In this document: piece by piece, positions 61,195 to 64,000 of the stretch | Position numbering within the stretch: the stretch's first letter is position 1 | Layout: every line of letters starts with the position of its first letter | Source of the DNA: JACMLD01 sp044227095 | GTDB taxonomy: Bacteria > Bacteroidota > Bacteroidia > Chitinophagales > Chitinophagaceae | Assembly: GCA_044227095.1 (NCBI GenBank) | Contig: JBGAFV010000001.1 | Coordinates: 1,240,001-1,304,000 of the forward strand | Reading direction: 5' to 3' | Length of the DNA stretch: 64,000 nucleotides | The notes under the pieces: generated by a model | The model's input: the letters and a program-made list of their open reading frames with translations, nothing else | Databases searched by the model: none | What the model was told of the DNA's origin: nothing | Made by a program: the position numbers and the translations under genes

Positions 61195-62397
61195 ATGCTA
61201 CCTGAAGTTCAACGCAAACAATTATTCATTGCAAGCTGTACAGCTTTACTTGTAACCTCTCTTTCTTTTGGTATAAGGGCCGGCATCTTAAACCGACTTG
61301 GTACCGAGTTTCAATTAAATGCACAACAATTAGGAACCATTGCTGCAACTGCCTTCTGGGGCTTTCCGCTAGCAATAGTTGTTGGTGGTATGGTGGTTGA
61401 TATTATTGGAATGAAAAAACTTTTGCTAGCCGCATTTGTGTTCCACCTTATTGGCATATTGCTAACCATTTTTGCAGGCGGCTACTGGACCTTATTTATT
61501 TCAACATTATGCGTTGGTATTGCAAATGGAACAGTAGAAGCAGCCTGTAACCCGCTGGTAGCTACAATACATGCAGATAATAAAACCACAAAACTTAATC
61601 ACTTCCATTTATGGTTCCCCGGCGGAATTGTAATAGGTACATTGATTGTTTATTTTCTGGATAAAGCAGGTATAGGATGGCAAATACAAGTTGGCTTAAT
61701 GCTTATTCCTACAATTGTTTATGGTTACCTTTTCAGCAAACTTACTTTCCCTGTTACAGAAAGGGTTGCTAGCGGTATATCATCTGCAGATATGTATAAA
61801 GCTTTGTTGAAACCATTGTTTATTTTGATGATCATCCTGATGTTTGGAACTGCTATTACCGAATTGTTTACCGGCCAGTGGATTGATGTGTTACTTAAAA
61901 ATGTTACAGACAATGCCATTTTGCTGCTTACTATAGAAACAGGAGTAATGGTTGTAGGAAGAGCGTTTGCTGGTCCGGTAGTACACAGGCTGGCCCCGCA
62001 AGGCGTATTGTTAATTTCTGCAATTCTTGCTACGCTTGGTTTATATTTATTAGGCCATTCAACAGGCAATATGCTTTTTGTTGGCGCTTTAGTATTTGGA
62101 ATGGGCGTATGTTATTTCTGGCCAACCATGATTGGTTTTGTATCAGAAAACCTGCCTGAAACAGGTGCAGTTGGTTTAAACTTTATGGGTGCAGCAGGAA
62201 TGTTTGCCGTGTCTTTGTATATGATTTTTATGGGCGGTTACTATGATAAATTACAACAGAGTAAATCGCCAACCGAAGCCGGACGTGACATAATTAATGT
62301 AACCATGATAATACCAATTATACTGGTAATAGCTTTTACAGGTTTGTTTTTTTATATGAAAACTCAAAAACAGAAAAAGTCATTGGTTACCGCGTAA
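61195..62397 (+). CDS. MFS sugar transporter of the keto-sugar cluster
   Basis: A 400-residue, twelve-helix transporter. Helix 1-2 region reads FGIRAGILNRLGTEFQLN, GFPLAIVVGGMVVDIIGMKKLLL has the loop 2-3 motif, then GIANGTVEAACNPLVATI and FHLWFPGGIVIG. These resemble the FucP/NHE-type sugar MFS proteins in catabolic clusters of Bacteroidota. The C-terminus is Lys-rich (MKTQKQKKSL). It probably brings the sugar intermediate into the cytosol, where the Gfo/Idh/MocA and TIM-barrel enzymes wait. The Hyi-like gene follows after 33 nt. Confidence 0.92.
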   Translation: MLPEVQRKQLFIASCTALLVTSLSFGIRAGILNRLGTEFQLNAQQLGTIAATAFWGFPLAIVVGGMVVDIIGMKKLLLAAFVFHLIGILLTIFAGGYWTLFISTLCVGIANGTVEAACNPLVATIHADNKTTKLNHFHLWFPGGIVIGTLIVYFLDKAGIGWQIQVGLMLIPTIVYGYLFSKLTFPVTERVASGISSADMYKALLKPLFILMIILMFGTAITELFTGQWIDVLLKNVTDNAILLLTIETGVMVVGRAFAGPVVHRLAPQGVLLISAILATLGLYLLGHSTGNMLFVGALVFGMGVCYFWPTMIGFVSENLPETGAVGLNFMGAAGMFAVSLYMIFMGGYYDKLQQSKSPTEAGRDIINVTMIIPIILVIAFTGLFFYMKTQKQKKSLVTA

Positions 62398-62430
62398 ACT
62401 GTTCAGGCATTCATTTTTTAATCTTCAATT

Positions 62431-63339
62431 ATGCCATCAAAACAAACCCGTCGTTCTGCATTAAAAAATATGCTTGCCGGCACCGCTGCCATTGGGGCTT
62501 CTTCCATTTTGCCCGCTATGGCTTCAGACGAACAACATTCAGAAAAATCATCTGCTTTGAAATTTAAAGGAAATATCAACCACTCGGTTTGCCAGTGGTG
62601 TTACGGATTTGTAACACTGGAAGAATTGTGCAAAGAAGTAAAAAGCATTGGCTTTAGCGCCATAGATCTTATTGCGCCTAAAGACTGGCCTATACTACAG
62701 CAATATGGCATATACAGCTCCATGTGCTATCATGGTGGTAAGGTTAGTTTAACCAATGGTTTTAACCGCACTGAGTTTCACGATCAACTGGTGAAAGATT
62801 ATACAGAAACCATTCCGCTAATGGCAAAAGCGGGTTATAAAAATCTCATTTGCTTTAGCGGCAACCGCGGCGGAATGGATGATGAAACAGGTTTTAAAAA
62901 CTGTGTAACAGGCCTGCAAAAAATTTTGCCGCTGGCAGAAAAACACGGTGTTATTATACAGATGGAATTGCTGAACAGCAAGGTAGATCACAAAGATTAT
63001 ATGTGCGATAAAACTGCCTGGGGCGTTGAGCTTTGCAAACGAACCGGTTCAGAAAACTTTAAACTGCTGTACGATATCTATCATATGCAGATTGACGAAG
63101 GCGATGTTATCAGAACAATAAAAGACAATCACCAGTATATTGGTCATTACCATACTGCGGGTGTGCCTGGCCGTCATGAAATAAACGAAAGCCAGGAATT
63201 GTACTATCCGGCTATTATGCAGGCGATAATTGATACTGGTTTTAAAGATTATGTAGCACAGGAATTTATACCAACAGGAAAAGAAACAAAAGATAAAATG
63301 GCTGCACTTAAACAAGCGGTAAAAACTTGTGATGTGTAG
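62431..63339 (+). CDS. Hydroxypyruvate isomerase-like TIM-barrel protein, Tat-exported
   Basis: A 302-residue protein with a Tat-type signal (SKQTRRSALKNMLAGTAAIG, cleavage near AMA). The barrel resembles hydroxypyruvate isomerase (Hyi): NHSVCQWCYG, SIGFSAIDLIAP, NLICFSGNRGGMDDETG, IIQMELLNSKVDHKDY, LLYDIYHMQIDEGDV, IGHYHTAGVPGRHEI and YVAQEFIPTG. The metal ligands Glu (QMELLNS), Asp (YDIYH), His (GHYHTAG) and Glu (AQEF) are all in place. Despite the Hyi likeness the exported location and neighbours point to a sugar substrate. Operon with the MFS gene, and followed by the GMC gene. Confidence 0.92.
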   Translation: MPSKQTRRSALKNMLAGTAAIGASSILPAMASDEQHSEKSSALKFKGNINHSVCQWCYGFVTLEELCKEVKSIGFSAIDLIAPKDWPILQQYGIYSSMCYHGGKVSLTNGFNRTEFHDQLVKDYTETIPLMAKAGYKNLICFSGNRGGMDDETGFKNCVTGLQKILPLAEKHGVIIQMELLNSKVDHKDYMCDKTAWGVELCKRTGSENFKLLYDIYHMQIDEGDVIRTIKDNHQYIGHYHTAGVPGRHEINESQELYYPAIMQAIIDTGFKDYVAQEFIPTGKETKDKMAALKQAVKTCDV

Positions 63340-63488
63340 GGAAGCCACAACTATTAGCTTCTAGCCGCAAGTTGGTCGCTATTAGTTTTAGATTGCTTTA
63401 CTTAAAACTAAGCCTCTTTATTACTGAATCATTAGAACCAACAAAACAAACGCTTGCGGCTTGCCGCCAGCAACTAAAAAACTTAAAT
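63340..63488. repeat. AGC-rich intergenic element
   Basis: CTATTAGCTTCTAGCCGCAAG and related words, similar to those at 24.5, 58.0-58.5 and 59.6 kb. Later GCTTGCGGCTTGCCGCC forms an imperfect hairpin. It separates the Hyi-like and GMC genes. Confidence 0.45.
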
Positions 63489-64000
63489 ATGGCAGACAAT
63501 ACGTACGACGCAATTGTAATTGGAAGCGGCATTAGTGGCGGATGGGCCGCAAAGGAACTTTGTGAAAAAGGATTGAAAACAATTATGCTGGAACGCGGAA
63601 GAGATATAAAGCATGTTGTTGATTATGCAAGTGCTAATAAAGATCCCTGGGATTTTCCTCACCGTGGTGGCCGCACACAGCAAATGATAAAAGACTATCC
63701 TGTTCTTAAAAGAGATTACCCGCTTAATGAAACCAATCTCGATTATTGGTGCAGCGATAAAGACAGTCCCTATACAGAAGTAAAACGTTTCGACTGGTTT
63801 CGTGGTTACCATGTAGGCGGCCGCTCGCTTATGTGGGGAAGGCAAAGTTATCGCTGGAGCGATTTTGATTTTGAAGCCAATGCCAAAGATGGTATCGCTA
63901 TAGACTGGCCGCTGCGTTATAATGAAATAGCGCCGTGGTATGATTATGTTGAGAAATTCGCTGGCATCAACGGCTCTCATGAAAATATGCCGCAATTGCC
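63489..64000 (+). CDS. GMC family oxidoreductase, N-terminal part (runs off the right edge)
   Basis: About 170 residues are visible from ATG 63489. MADNTYDAIVIGSGISGGWA is the FAD-binding GxGxxG Rossmann start, ending in TIMLERG. It continues with the GMC signature region RGYHVGGRSLMWGRQSYRWSD and DWPLRYNEIAPWYDYVEK, as in gluconate 2-dehydrogenase-like and lactose/glucoside 3-dehydrogenase-type flavoproteins. It lacks a signal peptide; such subunits are commonly carried out by a Tat-signal partner (gluconate dehydrogenase subunit 3), which would lie beyond the window. It is a candidate for the oxidation step at C3 of glycosides. Confidence 0.92.
   Translation, partial: MADNTYDAIVIGSGISGGWAAKELCEKGLKTIMLERGRDIKHVVDYASANKDPWDFPHRGGRTQQMIKDYPVLKRDYPLNETNLDYWCSDKDSPYTEVKRFDWFRGYHVGGRSLMWGRQSYRWSDFDFEANAKDGIAIDWPLRYNEIAPWYDYVEKFAGINGSHENMPQL

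Noticed and set aside
63483..63995. Open frame of 170 codons on the minus strand
   Set aside because: The plus-strand frame is a clear GMC oxidoreductase; the minus frame is its shadow.
1..64000. tRNA or rRNA genes
   Set aside because: No T-arm plus acceptor pattern or rRNA-like sequence was found in any spacer on reading both strands by eye; a covariance search could still find one.

Overview
The window looks like part of a chromosome of a Bacteroidota bacterium, most likely Chitinophagaceae or a near relative. The evidence is moderately AT-rich DNA, few Shine-Dalgarno sequences, TAnnTTTG-type promoter -7 boxes, a type IX secretion (type B) C-terminal domain, DUF2480 and MbnP families, and many Tat-exported Gfo/Idh/MocA and TIM-barrel sugar enzymes. 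No rRNA, tRNA, CRISPR array or complete insertion sequence was seen. Identifications come from reading motifs by eye; no database search was run.

Layout. 1-10.7 kb: a partial FAD amine oxidase, an ECF sigma factor with a membrane partner, a DPP-IV-like peptidase, two SDR enzymes, a Gfo/Idh/MocA protein, a DUF72 protein, a chromate transporter, nadD and a FeoA-like protein. 10.7-17 kb: ybeY, mnmG, nadA and a PpiD-like isomerase. This block also holds two parS-like palindromes (11.2 kb) and a 596-bp gene-free, AT-rich, DnaA-box-rich interval (14.2-14.8 kb). Genes on the left run mostly leftward and genes on the right mostly rightward. Together these make it a good candidate for the chromosomal replication origin.

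17-24.5 kb: small conserved proteins (DUF2480, DUF2007, sterol desaturase family, DUF2071), the conserved trio of circularly permuted ATP-grasp, alpha-E and transglutaminase proteins, and kdsB. 25-28 kb: a sugar porter and a GH32 fructan hydrolase. 28-46 kb: a rhomboid protease, a KdnB-like dehydrogenase, a secreted archaemetzincin, a membrane GT-C-like protein, corA, a GNAT enzyme, a half-length MFS transporter, a GH9 plus deacetylase fusion, an overlapping MbnP/MbnH pair, a MITE-like element, a large T9SS-sorted PKD-type protein, mqo, a beta-barrel protein, an ArsC-like protein and a hexapeptide acyltransferase.

46.6-64 kb: a dense sugar-catabolic region with four TIM-barrel isomerase/epimerase-like proteins, two Gfo/Idh/MocA oxidoreductases, three DUF1080 proteins, a ThuA protein, a c-type cytochrome lipoprotein, an MFS transporter and the start of a GMC oxidoreductase. 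The set matches the keto-sugar route for glycoside breakdown: oxidation at C3, elimination, hydration, then reduction. One half carries export signals and the other half looks cytoplasmic. The spacers here are rich in repeats, including a 133-bp tandem array, nested palindromes and a shared 21-nt motif.
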